A stretch of 13,980 nt of DNA from a bacterium (GTDB taxonomy: Bacteria > Tectomicrobia > Entotheonellia > Entotheonellales > Entotheonellaceae): positions 1 through 13,980 of the forward strand of contig JAPULM010000263.1 of assembly GCA_027294925.1 (NCBI GenBank). Reading direction: 5' to 3'. Positions 13,819 to 13,980 of the stretch are shown here, in pieces (position 1 is the first letter of the stretch; every line of letters begins with the position of its first letter). The notes beneath the pieces are model-generated. The model made no database searches and had not been told where the DNA came from. It saw nothing but the letters and a program-made list of their open reading frames with translations. Made by a program: the position numbers and the translations under genes.

Positions 13819-13980
13819 CTATATGACCACGACCGAGCGCAGCACTTCACCGCGTTCCATCTTGTGGAAGGCGTCCTCGACGCCATCCAGGGTGATCGTC
13901 TCACTCACAAAACCATCGAGATTGAGCCGGCCTTGCATATATAGGTCAATCAACATTGGAAAGTCACGGGTAGGCAGACA
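13819..13980 (-). CDS. Zinc-dependent alcohol dehydrogenase, C-terminal fragment
   Basis: The last 53 codons, entering from the right edge, end with TAG at 13821-13819. The reading [20 protein letters not shown], then [20 protein letters not shown] and EVLRSVVVI, is the typical end of medium-chain zinc alcohol dehydrogenases, especially class III, glutathione- or mycothiol-linked and NDMA-type members (a DIPxLLDLYxxGKLxLDxLI and EVxRxVIxF pattern). The catalytic zinc and NAD sites lie outside the window. The gene converges with the second CoA-transferase, with 41 bases between the stops. Its role in the same pathway is possible but not shown. Confidence 0.88.
   Translation of the reverse strand, partial: CLPTRDFPMLIDLYMQGRLNLDGFVSETITLDGVEDAFHKMERGEVLRSVVVI

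Noticed and set aside
1..13980. CRISPR array, tRNA/rRNA genes, insertion sequence or phage genes
   Set aside because: No regularly spaced repeats, tRNA-like cloverleaf, transposase or phage-type protein was seen on either strand.

Overview
The window comes from a bacterial chromosome of moderately high GC (mid to upper 50s percent, judged by eye). It has Shine-Dalgarno-led genes, sigma70-like promoter candidates and a periplasmic binding protein with a Sec signal peptide but no lipobox, so a Gram-negative-type cell is most likely. The mix of a peptide-type ABC binding protein, CaiB/BaiF CoA-transferases, a gamma-glutamyltransferase-fold hydrolase, a RidA-like protein and FdhD is typical of metabolically versatile environmental heterotrophs, including poorly cultured lineages. 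The sequence alone does not fix the phylum.

Left part (1-5356, all minus strand): the N-terminal 417 residues of an ABC transporter substrate-binding protein run off the left edge. Upstream lie a zinc-ribbon NUDIX hydrolase, a tandem-domain universal stress protein, a D-2-hydroxyacid dehydrogenase and a DHA3-type MFS exporter. The exporter starts at GTG and has a structured leader.

Middle part (about 5600-8410, minus strand): one transcription unit seems to begin at a good promoter with a palindromic operator-like site (8374-8408). It continues through a frame-broken small gene, an RmlD-like SDR protein lacking the usual Tyr/Lys pair, a PilZ-like small protein, fdhD, and a decayed or frame-broken membrane-protein gene. 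Three members look interrupted by single-base length differences, and in two of them a short homopolymer is the likely site. This means either real decay or consensus errors in this stretch.

Right part (8467-13980): a RidA-like gene (minus) diverges from a gamma-glutamyltransferase-family hydrolase (plus). The hydrolase keeps the autoprocessing and nucleophile motifs but has lost both residues that hold the glutamyl amino and carboxyl groups in the classical enzyme. It is followed by two CaiB/BaiF family III CoA-transferases. The first keeps the catalytic Asp and the second has Gly there, which suggests a two-subunit enzyme. A zinc-dependent alcohol dehydrogenase converges from the right edge. 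Together these look like an uncharacterised catabolic cassette (amide cleavage, CoA activation, imine clean-up, alcohol oxidation). This cassette is the best candidate here for a previously undescribed system, but its substrate cannot be read from the sequence.
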